Below, in pieces: positions 1 through 12,118 of a stretch of DNA of 64,000 nucleotides. The first letter of the stretch is position 1. Each line of letters begins with the position of its first letter. Both the position numbers and the translations under genes were made by a program. This DNA comes from Trifolium pratense (Eukaryota; Streptophyta; Magnoliopsida; Fabales; Fabaceae): assembly GCF_020283565.1 (NCBI RefSeq), contig NC_060064.1, forward strand, positions 7,864,266-7,928,265. Direction: 5' to 3'. Below the pieces are notes generated by a model. That model ran no database searches. It was not told where the DNA came from and was given only the letters and a program-made list of their open reading frames with translations.

Positions 1-312
1 TTAAACATAGGTACAGATTGATAGTAAATTGTTACTAAATATATAAGGACTTAATTGATATAAGTGGTTAACTACATGACCAACATGATAGTTCACTAGA
101 CTTGGGGACCTTTTTGAAATATTCATAATCTCAAGGACCTATTTGAGAGTGCCATACAAATTTTGAGACTAATTTGGCGGTTTACTCTTTGTTTATGATT
201 CAGTGTATTGTAATGATGCACTTGTTTGTGTAGCTTCCTTTTTTGTAGCTTCTCTTTTAAGGGTTTGTTTTCTCATTATTTATTGCTAATGTGATTTTTG
301 ATATTTGGATAG

Positions 313-2988
313 AACTTTTGGAGAAGGCCAAGACTCAGATTGATGTGCTAAAAGAGAAATACAAGCAACTTGCTGATATTCTTGGTGGATGTCCTGGTCA
401 ATACTATAGGTGATTAAGGTTTCCGATTTTCTATCTTTTGTTTTTGTGGTCCTGTAATGTGACCTAACTTTGGTTCCACATAATGTAGGTATCACGGTGA
501 TTGGAGGAGTGAGACACAGACTGTTGTTTCTGTGCTTACTTTTATGAACTGGCTTGAAACTGGAAAATTACTCGAACACAAAGAAGCCGAGGAAAAACTT
601 GGGTGTATGTCTTAATAACTCTTAATACTCTCCTGTGTTACTTATTCACTTGTTGATTGGTATTTCATAATGCATGCCATGATGACAGAGGTTTATCTTT
701 AAACAAAGTGTTGAAGCACCTAGCATGTAAAACAGTAATATAAAACCTTCCTACAAGGGAAAAGGGAAAACCAAAGGGCCAAACATGGAAGCCAATATTA
801 GCTGTACAGATTTCACATGTTGTTATGAAGAACACTGTATGCACGGATGGCTTTTGTTTTATACGTTAACTAACATTTTTCCTTTAAAGCATAAAGAATG
901 TCTTGCAGAATTTGCTAATAAATTCAAAGTTGCAACTGGTCTAACATTTAGATCTTACAAATGTGAAGTGTATGGTGTACTTTACATCAGTCTAGAGTAG
1001 TATGATCAAGGGAGTGGCTTTGTATATGGATTAATTATTTAGGTACTCGTTAGCTTAGAAATATTAACTATTGATTTTTGCATCAGTGGTTATCGACTTC
1101 ATACTTATTGATAGAAAAATGCTTATTACATGTTAGAAGATCCAAATGCAATAATTGATTTGAAATTATGTCAGCGGATATAATTATGAGTTCGTTGCTT
1201 ATATTAAAGAGTCTGAGTGTCTGACCACATTTAGAGTTATGGGAGAATTATGGTTTAAAACTTTCCAAGCTTTTTTGATACTTTTTCTCAATCTAAAAGG
1301 AACGGAGATTAGGGACAATAGACTCTTGAGCTTATCATTCCAATAAACTTTAAGTTAACAACACTTAATTTATACTCTATATGCTCAGTACCCATTCATG
1401 TTTCTTGACTATGAATAAGTCGCAGTTAAATTTTAACTCTGATTTTTTTCTTTTCTTTTCTTCTGACTTCTACTCCATGCTTATTCCCAGAATTATGAGA
1501 TTTATACGTTCCTTATGAATATATTGTTATTTATTTTGCAGTGAACGGTCCGGAGTTCAATCTAGATGTTGAAGACTACCTAGTTGGTGAGTGGTCTAAG
1601 TATGTATTTGCATTAGTTGTTTTTTGTTTGTTTGAATGGAATGCATTAGTAAGAGTCCATAGGTCTTTTAGGGTAAAGGAGCAAGACAGTTAAATGACGT
1701 GGTTGGCTTATTTATATGTTCAGAAATCTTGATTTTTAATCTCTTTTTACTTATTAACGTCTCCACCATTTGATTTGGGCCAATGGCTCTAGTTTTTGTC
1801 AATTGTGGGTGATTGCATAGTCAATTAAGATTTAGCAGTAAGAGTCTTTAGTTAAATATGATTATAATCAAGATATGGATGTAGCAGTTAGAGTCCATAG
1901 GACTATCAGGGTAAAGGAGCTAGACAATCAAATGATAAGGTTTGCATTTTTTTTTTTTTTTTGGACGCAGGTTTGCATATTTTTTAGAGAGTATGTTTGT
2001 TCAGAATTCTTGATTTTTAATATCTTCACTCATTGATATCTCCACCCTTTGATTTAGGCCACACTAGCTTTAGTTTTTTTTTAATCATGAATGATTGCAT
2101 TGTCAATTAAAACTTTACAGTTATGCAACATATACTGATATTGATGCATTTTTGTCATGCAGGTGTTTGTTTTATGTCTAATGAATTGGTAAGTACTATT
2201 TTTCTGGTAACTTTTAAATATCAATCTGTAGAAAATGTAGGAGATGTTTAACAACATGTTTATAACTTTTTTGTCAAGAGAAACATTGCTAGAGAGACAC
2301 AAATGTATTTCACGTGCATGGGCACTACATATTGTAAAACTCTTTCTTTAAGGAAAAGACATCACAATGGTTGCACCTATTTTGCAATTTGCAGCCAAGG
2401 TATGTGGTTAATCAAGTAACAGCTGGGGACTATGATTGTCCAAGGAAGGTCTTAAAGTTTTTAACAGAACTTCATGCTGCATTCCGAATGCTCAATCTAC
2501 GAAATGATTTTCTGCGTAAGAAGTTTGATGGTACGTTACTTCTTGTACCTTGTCCAATGCATCATTTTTTCTCCTTTTTTTTTATCACTGTTACTGTCAT
2601 CAAATAATGTTGCTGGCCTTGCATTCTCAATTTTTTGAGAAATATTTATCAGTTCTTAGAGAAATATGTCTATTAACCGTGACAAATAACATCATTTTTT
2701 TTAAATGGTGTGACAAATAACATCATTAACATCGCATACTTGCTTTCTTCAAATTCATATGTAACCGAGCATTCTCATTAACATCTTAGATTGCACAATC
2801 TGCATTGTATGCACTGCTCTCTGTTTGGTTGGCATCTTTCAACCATTTTGATGACATCTTTTTTGCTGTTGGCAGGCATGAAGTATGACCTAAGGAAAGT
2901 AGAAGAAGTTTACTACGATGTTAAGATTAGGGGTTTGACACCCAATGGTGTGTCAGTTGCAGATCAAGGAATCGAAAGGCAATCTTAG
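313..2988 (+). CDS. Translin, 3' exons (partial gene)
   Basis: Translin is a single-stranded RNA/DNA-binding protein that, with TRAX, forms the C3PO endoribonuclease in other eukaryotes. Visible exons are 313-409, 489-604, 1542-1586, 2163-2188, 2395-2530 and 2876-2988 (TAG-type end with a short 3' UTR after it). All have GT/AG borders and phase is kept across every junction. Family landmarks are QYYRYHGDWR in the second visible exon, LDVEDYLVG, the NQVTAGDYDCPRK block, then FRMLNLRNDFLRKKFDG and KYDLRKVEEVYYDVKIRG near the C-terminus, in translin order. The C-terminal helix that binds TRAX/oligomerises is present. The first visible exon starts in phase 2, so the N-terminal exons lie left of the window; bases 1-312 are intron with no exon visible. 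TRAX is the alternative, but the DYDCPRK and VEEVYYD motifs favour translin. Identification is strong; functional state is inferred from intact frame. Confidence 0.9.
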
Positions 2989-3215
2989 AGTATGTTAGAG
3001 TGAATAGACTTTGCTTTTTGTTGGCTCAGGTATAAGCCTATTTATCTAGAATTTTTCTAGTTGTTGATGAAAGGAAGTAAAGGCTTATCACTATGGTATA
3101 CAATTCTGTCAATATCCTTATTCAAAGCTTTTTGTGAGAACTTGGTAGAAACCCTGTATTCCCTTTCTTTTAGATGTAAAATATAGTACATTTAAGTTTA
3201 TTTAATAATGATCTG

Positions 3216-4270
3216 ATCTATGTCAAAAATAAAAAAGTTTATTTAATGATCGCGGTGGGTTGAATATAGGGGTTTTCGAAAAGAAAAAAAAAAAAGGCTC
3301 GAGATATATGATAGAATTTGAGAGTATAAAGGAGGTAGGTATTTGATTTCCAAACAAAACGTACCATAGAAGTTGAAAGTTTTTTTTGGTACAATAGAAG
3401 TTGAAAGTTGAAATCAAACTAATAATTTTATCCAAGATTAAATCCAATTACAGGTATGTTAAGATTCACATTTGACAACATCTTTCAAACTAAATTATGT
3501 GATGATGTATTCTGTATCATAGGGTTCATAATTTGTTTTTATAAACTCTTTTAACATTTTCAATGCTCACAAGTTTTTGTATCAGTATATAAGTTTAAAT
3601 AAATAAATAAATTCAAACATGTCCTATATACTCCACTAAACCCTATCGCCCTTGACCCCTCCAAGCGAGAAAAAAAAAAGCTACGAGTTTCATCTTTGTG
3701 AATTGGGTATTCTTTGTATGTTACCGTAGAGATTAATTTTTTGAGTGGGTAAGACCATGATAGAACCTCTAATTAAGTCGTTAAAGATCTCTTAGCATTT
3801 CATCGCTTACTATGTACTAAGATACACTTTTTTTTTATTTTTACTAAGTGCATGGATGTTGTCATTTTTTTTTATCAGCCATGTATGTCGTCAATTCAAT
3901 TTAATGATTGTGGGTTTGTCAACGGAAAGTGATTTTTCATACAATTTCACTATGGTTTTATATATATCAAAACTCATGCAAAGACAATAAAGACAAATCT
4001 CGTTTAGTGATAAACATTGAAAAAGATAATGGTATAGTATAGTACCTTTAGTAAGTGGAATTATTATACAAATTAAATTTTCCCAGCTGGGGTTAAAAAT
4101 TAGATCACGGAAATCTTTTGACAAATCATGGGTTTTTTTTAACAAAAATATTTTTTAATTCTAAGAGACACTTTATTAACTCCTTTATGCAGATTTTGAA
4201 TTACTTTGAATTTGATGAAATTACAATGACATAAATTATATAGAAATTCAGAAGTTAGTATATATTGATG
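3216..4270. other. Gene-free AT-rich spacer
   Basis: I see no credible coding region. The stretch holds homopolymer runs and, near 3670-3770, a degenerate copy of an interspersed repeat that recurs near 7890-8000 (shared words around 'gagactaat..ttcgagc..gtgagacc'). Confidence 0.5.
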
Positions 4271-4635
4271 CTAGCAGGTTCTAGTCCTTTCACCCAGCAC
4301 ACAACACAAACTACCACAATGGAAGTCGCATTTCAATTAAATTGGAGTTTAACAGACTGAGCAATCGTTCCTCCCTGCCGAAAAGGGGAACTGCCTTTCA
4401 TTCTTAAAGGTTGATTTTGTCTAAGGAATTAACCTTCGAGAATGAAAGTCAGTATCCCTCTCGATTACAAGTATTTCACTCGCACTTCTCTGCATGAATC
4501 TCATTTCGCCTCACTTGCAATCTTCGGAAAGGGACGGTCCTGACCTATTAGGAAAGGGGAAAGCAACATGAATATTTCTACCTTCACGAGTGAACCTGGA
4601 AATAATGAAACTAGCATTTCCCTTCAAAGATTAAT
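4271..4635. other. Compositional island of unknown origin, possibly organellar
   Basis: This block is visibly richer in G+C and in balanced sequence than the AT-rich DNA on both sides. It contains an imperfect hairpin: ctttcattct...aaggtt near 4396-4412 pairs with aaccttcgagaatgaaag near 4430-4448. No ORF of note is present. The texture resembles plant mitochondrial intergenic DNA, so a nuclear insertion of organelle DNA is possible, but I cannot match it to a named organelle locus. Confidence 0.3.
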
Positions 4636-4639
4636 TATT

Positions 4640-6480
4640 ATACTTCGGTCTGTTTATATTTATTTAGAGTTTTAATTTTGATTCTTTTTAATTCTTTATT
4701 TCAAAATGGTCTCTTATTATTCTATAAGAGTTGTATCAAAATACTTTTTCTTTACCTTCTAAAGTACTATCCTTTTGGAAAAGTTATTTTAACATGGTCA
4801 TATTTCTTTCACAACTTTAACGCAAAGAACGACATTGGTACAAATTTACAAAATAAAATATCATTTCAAAACAAAAACTATAAAAGAAACTAAACAAAAC
4901 ATAAAATAAAATAATGATAAGGACTAAAAGTACCATTATAACATAGTGGGTGTAGATTTGCATATTTTTATTTTTGACTAATGGGTGTAGATTTGCATTA
5001 TTTTGTTCATTTATATAATATTCTCAACAAGTACCGTATCAGGAGAGTTGGATTATCCCTTTCATTTTATATGCAATCACGTATTAAGGTGGTCGTCGGA
5101 TCAAGATTGAGCGGTCTAAACTCAACAACGGTATTTTTCAAATTCTAAAATAAAATTAAATATACATTATATAAATTGTCCGATCAAAATCAAACGATCG
5201 TGAACATTATAACGGCAAAATAATGACCGTACCCAATCCAATTTCTTTTAAAAGTGGGTCATTGGTGAAGTACATCACATATTCAAAATTTTAGGTGCTT
5301 GTACGGGGAGGAGCCATTGTACATTTATATATGCTCCAAAGTGAGGATGGAAAATGACCAAAGGAAATTTTATAACTTTGTATAATTAAAGTTGCTGATT
5401 GGCAATCCTTACCTCTGCAATTTTGGTTATATGTGCATGTTTGCCTCTCCATTTAATTGGACTTGGATCCTATCTAATGGCTATGTTTTTAAGTATCTTT
5501 GACCATTTGTTTATTTCTCTCTTTACTGTATCTTTTATTTCCCCCATTTTTATTTTCTTTTACAATTCTCTCTTTCTCTCTCAACACTTTGTTTTTCTCT
5601 AATCTAGATTTAGAGTGAATTGAATGATCCAATTTTCTGATCATTTATGTCACTAACTCTAAAAATAAACCCATTTATAAAAGTTTAGATATATTTAATA
5701 TTTCGGATTAAATTTGAGATGGTTCAAGTATTTTGTTTTTGTTAACTCTCCGGTTTTTAGAGGAAGGAGTTCATAGTATTCTGGAGTTCGGCTGTTAGGT
5801 AATTAAAATTTGGTTAAGAAATTGTTCCATTTAAAAATTGATTTCGGATTCTCCCGAATAATCTATCCTCTATTAAAACTTATTAACCACTTGAGTTTGC
5901 TTATTAAAAAAAAAAAAAAAAAACTCTTGAGTTTTAATGTTTTAGTTAGGATGGTTCAAGTGTAATATTGCATTTTGAAATTTTGCAAAATCAAATGCAT
6001 CACACATAATACCCCTCATCCAAAGCAAATGCATCACACCTATAGTTTTGGAGTAGTAAAATTTCTTTAGGCTAAGCAAACTAGTTTAGGTTTCCACAGA
6101 TAAAACCGACACTCCAAATCCCCTCAGAGGGACATTGCTTCCTAAAAGGAAGCATGGAGATGAATTAATGGAGGGATGTGTGTGGGGCACTCAGGCAATG
6201 ATAATGGGTCCTCAAACACAAGCTCATGTCAAACACTGAAATCCACGTGAAAGGGAATCAATCCATGCCAAATCAAATCATTTCAATGCATAAATATTGG
6301 ATTATAGACCGTACAATAGACACTAGTCAATAAGATGAAGATATGAGTCTAGTACATATTAACCATTCAAATTAATTAGGTTTGGTCTAATGTATAAATG
6401 CGACAAATTTTGCACCATACATAAGTTTGTTTTTATCAAATGAGATGTGAAATATTGATATAATGATAAAACTATTGATC
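4640..6480. other. Gene-free AT-rich spacer
   Basis: No gene or intact element is recognisable. It includes an A-run of about 18 near 5908 and several low-complexity T-rich stretches. A small run of open frame at 5399-5602 is hydrophobic low-complexity translation with no family resemblance. Confidence 0.5.
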
Positions 6481-7040
6481 CAATAGTAAAATTAAGATTG
6501 TACACGATATAAGACTTGTCTCACCTGTGTACCATAGATTTGAACAAACATATAACATTAAAATTGTAGAGAAAATTTGATTGACTGGTAGTGCTAGGGG
6601 GCAATTTGATTGACTTTTTAAAATTTCAGGGGGAATATTTGCCTATTTCCAAATTTCAAGGGGTATTTGACGAATTTTAAAATTTCAGGGGGTATTTGAC
6701 AGTTTACTCAATAGTAAAATTAAAGTTGTACATGATATAAGACTTGTCTCACCTGTGCACCATAGATTTGACCAAACATATAACATTAAAATTGTAGAGA
6801 AAATTTGATTGACTGGTAGTGCTAGGGGGCAATTTGATTGACTTTTTAAAATTTCAGGTGGAGTATTTGCCTATTTTCAAATTTCAAGGGGTATTTGACG
6901 AATTTTAAAATTTCAGGGGGTATTTGACAGTTTACTCAATAGTAAAATTAAGGTTGTACATGATATAAGACTTGTCTCACCTGTGCACCATAGATTTGAC
7001 CAAACATATATAACATTAAAATTGTAGAGAAAATTTGTCG
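6481..7040. repeat. 228-bp tandem repeat, about 2.5 units
   Basis: The phrase caatagtaaaattaa recurs at 6481, 6709 and 6937, giving a constant 228-bp period; two full units and a partial third (to about 7040) are nearly identical. Each unit contains two or three degenerate sub-repeats ending in 'aaatttcagggggtatttga'. Confidence 0.85.
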
Positions 7041-7104
7041 CCTCATTAAATTTCACAATATTGAAAAGATTAGTCAATAACATTGTGCGCGGTGAAATAC
7101 TTGC

Positions 7105-7215
7105 TTTTTTTTGTCAGGTAACCTAGTGGCTAGAAAGTTCACTCTTAAGGTAAATGGGCGTTTGGAGTTCGAACCCCGACCCCATATAACGTGCAATGTT
7201 TCCACTGAGTTAAGC
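7105..7215 (-). repeat. tRNA-derived SINE (family 1)
   Basis: Read on the minus strand, the head resembles a tRNA with a box A-like 'gcttaactcagtgg' and a box B-like 'ggttcgaact'. The body ends 'gtgaactttctagccactaggtta' and is followed by a short A tail (T run on the plus strand at 7106). The same body and tail recur at 23812, 25288, 47245 and 47797. Confidence 0.7.
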
Positions 7216-8158
7216 TTACGTTGAATGAAATACTTGCATATATTATATAAAAAAGAAAAATATTATGGGGTAGTGCAAGTACTAATGAATGTCCATGTCC
7301 TGAGTCTTAACTAATCCAAGATTTTCTACAGTTAGAAAATGATCTCACATAGACAAAGGGTCAAAGTATTCAGGGTAAAGAACTGTGACTTCCATTCTCC
7401 TCTCTGCAACCATACTACTGGATATATAATTTTTCTTCCAAGTTTCATGACCTTATGCATAATTAGCCCATTTCCTGGATGCATGAGGGTAACGCAGAGA
7501 TATAGTAAAAGTTAAAACTCATTTGATTTATATGCATGATTATATATACAACTAGCAACTAGAATATTAATATTGTGTATGTATTGCATAGGATTCCATA
7601 CAAAATGTTACTATGTGCATGCACACATTGCACAATATTTGGTTTAAATATGGTTTTTTTCCATGCAAATGATTGGTATAAAGTTTTCACTACTTTTAGC
7701 CGTGGTTAATCTACGTTGGAGAATTTGTGGAATATACAATGCGAATTTTCTATCTGAATCGAATTTTTTTTATATGCAAAACTCAGATCGAATCTCTGAC
7801 CATTATTTAATGGAAGTCTAGTCTCTTCTATATTATGGTCAATTTTTGTGGTGATTATAATGCTATTTTTTGTCAAATACTAGTGGCGAGAATCATACAG
7901 TTTTTTTGTGTAAACTAGATATCCTCTGTGCGCAACTGTAGAGACTAATCTTTCGAGCCTTGTGAGACCCAAATGGATGGCAAATTCTCCCTAAGAGTTT
8001 TAACACTACGAGAATCATACATTTTAAATGTGGAGAAATTAGAAATCGAATGTTCAAAATTAGTTGTAATTTGGGACACATATAATGACCTTTTATTTTT
8101 AAGTGCAATTACAATGCTCATTATTAGTAGGGTATCATTTGTTTTCTAATTTCTAATT
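7216..8158. other. Gene-free spacer with degenerate repeats
   Basis: No gene seen. Two short stretches (7640-7830 and 7870-8000) look like old interspersed repeats also represented near 3670 and 10000-10140, but ends cannot be defined. Confidence 0.45.
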
Positions 8159-8159
8159 A

Positions 8160-8999
8160 ACCCTCACATAAATTGAGGTAGGTGTCCTATGCTGATATGC
8201 ACACCAATTAAATTCAGCTATATGTGTCAAAGTCAAACAAAAAGTAATTTTGACTATTTTAATTTTTAAATAATTATATTTTATGTTACTACTTTTCGTT
8301 AATTATATTTTAGTGTTATCATTTACTAAAAAACACTTTTCACAAATCCTATTTCTCGAGAGATTTGTAATTGCTATTTGAATTGTTAAATAGACAAAGA
8401 GTGATTAAAACATACAAGAGAATAAAAAATAAAATCAATGTTACCTAGATGAACCGGTTCTGGAACAAATGTAGCCGAAATAAAATTCTGAAAGACAATT
8501 GTGAAGAGGCCGATGATGGAGAAGTAATTCCGGAGCCTAAGGAAGCGGCGATCTTCAAGGATCACAAGTGAAGCAGTGACAACGACAATTGAAGTGGCAG
8601 CGACAAGCAAAACGCTGACGAAAAAATTTGTGAATCCGTAAGAAAAGATGAATATGATTTATGAAAAGTGTGTTTTAGTAAATGATAAGAATATGTGTAA
8701 TCTAAAATATAATCTCACTCCATCCTTTTAGTTTTTAGCGAAGTTGAATTTGTATTTGCATCTGATGTATTTTATCAATTATTGGAATGAATGAACATCT
8801 TATTTTTATTCAAAAAAAATATAATCTAAAATATAATTAATGAAAAGTAGTAATCTAAAATATAATTATTTGAAAAATTAAAGTAGTCAAAATTATTTTT
8901 TGGTAAAAAATTATTTATGTTTGACTTGAACACATATATAACTGAATTTGATTGGTGTCATGTCAGCATAGGGCATATACCCTCAATTTATGTGAGGGT
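8160..8999. mobile_element. Long-TIR foldback element with captured gene fragment
   Basis: The two ends form a long inverted repeat: ACCCTCACATAAATTGAGG at 8160 is mirrored by cctcaatttatgtgagggt ending at 8999, and similarity continues inward for roughly 100 bases. The middle (about 8380-8640) is a different, less AT-rich sequence that reads as an exon on the minus strand. Long TIRs plus internal host-like exon sequence fit a Pack-type (Mutator-like) element. I could not find a clear 9-bp target duplication. Confidence 0.6.
8443..8643 (-). pseudogene. Captured exon fragment of a membrane protein
   Basis: Inside the foldback element the minus strand is open for about 66 codons and encodes a hydrophobic segment (LLVAATSIVVVTASLVIL) followed by a basic stretch EDRRFLRLRN, a second hydrophobic segment and FVPEPVHL. 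It then runs directly into a good splice donor (GTAACA, positions 8444 down to 8439). That is how the end of an exon looks. The source gene is not recognised. No start or stop belongs to it, so I treat it as a transduplicated fragment rather than a gene. Confidence 0.5.
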
Positions 9000-9164
9000 A
9001 GAGAAGTAGTCACTGTCACTAATAAACTTGGTTCCAATTTTAAATTTGGCGTTATTTTAAATTCTTGTAAAGCTAATTTATTTAATTTGTTACAAAATTT
9101 GAAGGTAAGTTTTATCCAGCAACAAACAAACAATGTTGCTCACTTATTATCGAAGATATTATGA
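9000..9164 (+). pseudogene. LINE RNase H fragment
   Basis: A short open stretch encodes the back half of a plant non-LTR RNase H domain: VVTVTNKLGSNFKFGVIL then VSFIQQQTNNVAHLLSKIL, parallel to VVGGLYSKRNF...RRQANEVAHSFARM in the copy at 12521-13225. The catalytic front half is missing. It begins immediately after the foldback element. Confidence 0.55.
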
Positions 9165-10540
9165 TTATATGCTTTTAACATCATCTTTGGCTCGAAACTT
9201 ATTCACAACTATTACCTTAAAAAACTTAGAGACTTCATATAATAGATGAGAAATTGCATGAAAACTTATTAAAAGCATAACAAAATGTACTGCTTCCTAC
9301 TTCATAATATAAATCTAAAAACAATAAACATTAAATTGTGTCTTAAAAGAATTGGTCAACAAATTAAATATAAAAATAATTTAGAGAAAAACATCTTTTA
9401 AATTAAAATTAAGTATAAAAAATATGTAGTGGGTTTGACCTTTAAGTACTGGTGTACTTCACCCACAAAGCTTGTCTCACTTCTCATATTTTGTATTTTC
9501 TTCCCAAAGTAGTGGGGTCTGAACTTTATGAACTTCCAAAGGTCGTTGATCAATAGCACCACCCTTCAATAATCACAGAAAGACAAAACCCTTTTACATG
9601 CATCATGGGGAAGGATCGATGTTAATTTACAAACATTAATTCAATCAACTTATATGTGATTATTTTTAGTAAATAATCTGAATATACATGGAAGAAATAA
9701 TTCATTGCTTTTACAGAAGATAATTTTGCTAACTTTTTCATATTTATAAAAAAAATAATTATATTTGACTATTTTTGCAAAATATTTATTTTTGACAATA
9801 CCATTTTTTACAAAATAAGATGCATATTCTTTAAGTAAATAATTCCACTAATAAAAAGGAAAATAATACATTCATAAGTAATTTTAACTTTAAATAAATA
9901 AACAAAAAAGTATAAACTAGCTGTTATATATATTCACATCAAATAAAAATTCATTATTTGGTTTTTGTTTTTACAAAATAGAAGATCATATTAGTTTTTT
10001 TACCATGATATTGGTACGAAATTTTCACTGTCGTTAACGATGATTAATCTTCGCAGGTATCCTGTGGGGCATACGAGGTGGATTCTTCCCTCCTCCCAAC
10101 CAAGTTTTCTCTATACGCATGAGTCATAAATCGAACCGATGATCACATGCTTAAATGAACCAAAATACTTGTTGGTAGGTTAGATTTATTAAACTACCTT
10201 ATGTATGCCCATTTAACTCTTTTGATTTGATATATATTAGTTAAAAATAAAATTATGTTTGTAATTAAAATTAAAATTCTCTATATATGATCAAATTTAA
10301 TTTCAATTGCTAACCAGACAATAGTTTCACTTTATGTAAACATAGAAAAAGACAAGAATATTCGTACAAATTGATAACAAGATGCAATGTTCTGAATAAG
10401 CTCCAGTAAATACATACTTAAAATAATAATATACATTGGATATTGATATATCCATCAATATAATTTATTTATTTTTTATTCCCAAAAGCAAAGATCCATG
10501 TCATTCATTTAATGTCCAAAATTGGTACAAACCCGTACCT
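9165..10540. other. Gene-free AT-rich spacer upstream of SAUR gene
   Basis: No gene recognised. Near 9285-9430 there is a degenerate Stowaway-like segment (cttcctacttcataatataaatc), and at about 9990-10140 a degenerate interspersed repeat shared with 7640-7830. Confidence 0.45.
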
Positions 10541-10544
10541 CTAT

Positions 10545-10552
10545 TATATAAA
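10545..10552 (+). promoter_or_regulatory. TATA box of the SAUR gene
   Basis: TATATAAA lies 64 bases upstream of the SAUR start codon, placing transcription start near 10580 and giving a short leader. Confidence 0.6.
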
Positions 10553-10615
10553 CCTTTGACAATTTTCAATGTACATCATGTACTAGTTCTCTAGCTATAG
10601 CTAAAAAAAAATATT

Positions 10616-10975
10616 ATGAAGTGTAAATTTCTAAGAGGGTGTTTTAACAAGTGGAAGAAAATGAAGAGTGAATTGTTGACAACAAAATCTTGTGATTATT
10701 GTTGTGGATTATGGTCTTGTATGTATGAAATTGATTCTATTCCTAATGATGTTCCAAAGGGTCACTTGGTTGTGTATGTAGGTGAGAATTATAAGAGATT
10801 TGTTATCAAGATTGGATTACTTAATCATCCACTTTTTAAAGCTTTGTTGGATCAAGCTAGAGAAGAATATGATTTTATTGCAGATTCTAAACTTTGTATT
10901 CCTTGTAATGAACATATTTTCCTTAGTGTTCTTAGTTTTGTTAGCTCTAATGAAAGGGTGTTTGTTTGTGTTTGA
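10616..10975 (+). CDS. SAUR-like auxin-responsive protein
   Basis: A single-exon 119-residue protein of the SAUR (small auxin up RNA) family. The SAUR domain spans about residues 43-112 and shows the family blocks in order: VPKGHLVVYVGE, YKRFVIKIGLLNHPLFKALLDQ, AREEYDF and a final LCIPCNEHIFLSVL. The N-terminal 40 residues are basic and Cys-rich (CKFLRGCFNKWKKMK), as in the class of SAURs with a basic extension. The usual GxL...P.xxF..L end is slightly altered. Lack of introns and small size are typical for the family. The ATG chosen is the first after the TATA box. SAURs commonly inhibit PP2C.D phosphatases and promote cell expansion; that is family knowledge, not shown here. Confidence 0.88.
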   Translation: MKCKFLRGCFNKWKKMKSELLTTKSCDYCCGLWSCMYEIDSIPNDVPKGHLVVYVGENYKRFVIKIGLLNHPLFKALLDQAREEYDFIADSKLCIPCNEHIFLSVLSFVSSNERVFVCV

Positions 10976-12110
10976 CATGAGAAATTTATCATCCTTTGAT
11001 TTGAGTCATTAGTTCATAGAGTTAATGTTCTAACAATTATGTTGATGATGTTATTGTTGTTGTTATTATTACATGTAGCAATAACCATATTAGTTGATTG
11101 AGGTATTAAGTGCATGTATGTAGAGAACCAATTTGAAGCAATTAATTCATGTTCAGTTTTTTTCTTTCTTTCTTTCTATTGTAATGGAAAGATGCAGAGT
11201 TTGTACTTATTGTTTGAGAGTTTTATTTTTTTATTGACTTTTTTTCGTAGAGAAAGTGGCAAATATCATTGAAACTCGTACACAACTGCGAAATTTCAGC
11301 AAAGGTGTTCAGTCTAACAATATCTGCATTGTTAGTCGAGTTAGAACTTCTGGACGTTTTTTATTCACATTTTAATCTAGAGAAATAATATTTTAGTACA
11401 CACATTTGATATCAAATTTCGACAATAATTTAGATATAGTTAATGCAACTCAAAAAAAAAAATTGGTTAAAATTGGTTAATTTCTACAATAATTTAGATA
11501 TAGTTAATGCAATTAACCAATTTCGAACCAATTTTTCACATTGGCTAAAAATTAGTTAATACAACCCAATATATAATAATGCAATATTCATACCAACTGA
11601 ACTAAGCACACGGAACTACTTCATCTCCTCTTTATTAAACCATATATTGGGTTGCATGAGTATTAAGATTTCTCTCCACCAAGAATTTTGGTGATGAATG
11701 AAATGGATGAGTACTTGGTTGAAATTAAAAATGCATATTATTGAATTGGTTTCCAGCACCGCCATTCATCCTTTTCCGGGTGTGTCAGCCAATTTATGGT
11801 GTGCATTAAAGTTTGCTCATTTAGCAGATATTAGGAAACTTTCTCAATCGATGGTGACATGACCCTAATCGGTGATATGGCACCAACGTGGAGCACAACC
11901 ATGACATTTGATAAAAATGACTATAGCAACAACCAAATATATAAGTATCTATATTTAGATGACGGTGAATTAATGGATTATATTGTCACTCATAACACTT
12001 AATTTACCAAATTAGTATCTAAAACAGAGACATTTGACGACAATTACTAAAGAAACAAAGGTACATGATCTTATGTTAAGCAACTCAAAACATTTTTGAC
12101 AGCAACACAG
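10976..12110. other. Spacer downstream of SAUR gene
   Basis: No gene recognised. A short local duplication is present at 11420-11520 (tttagatatagttaatgcaa twice), and 11640-11760 carries degenerate repeat sequence. Confidence 0.45.
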
Positions 12111-12118
12111 CAAACCGT

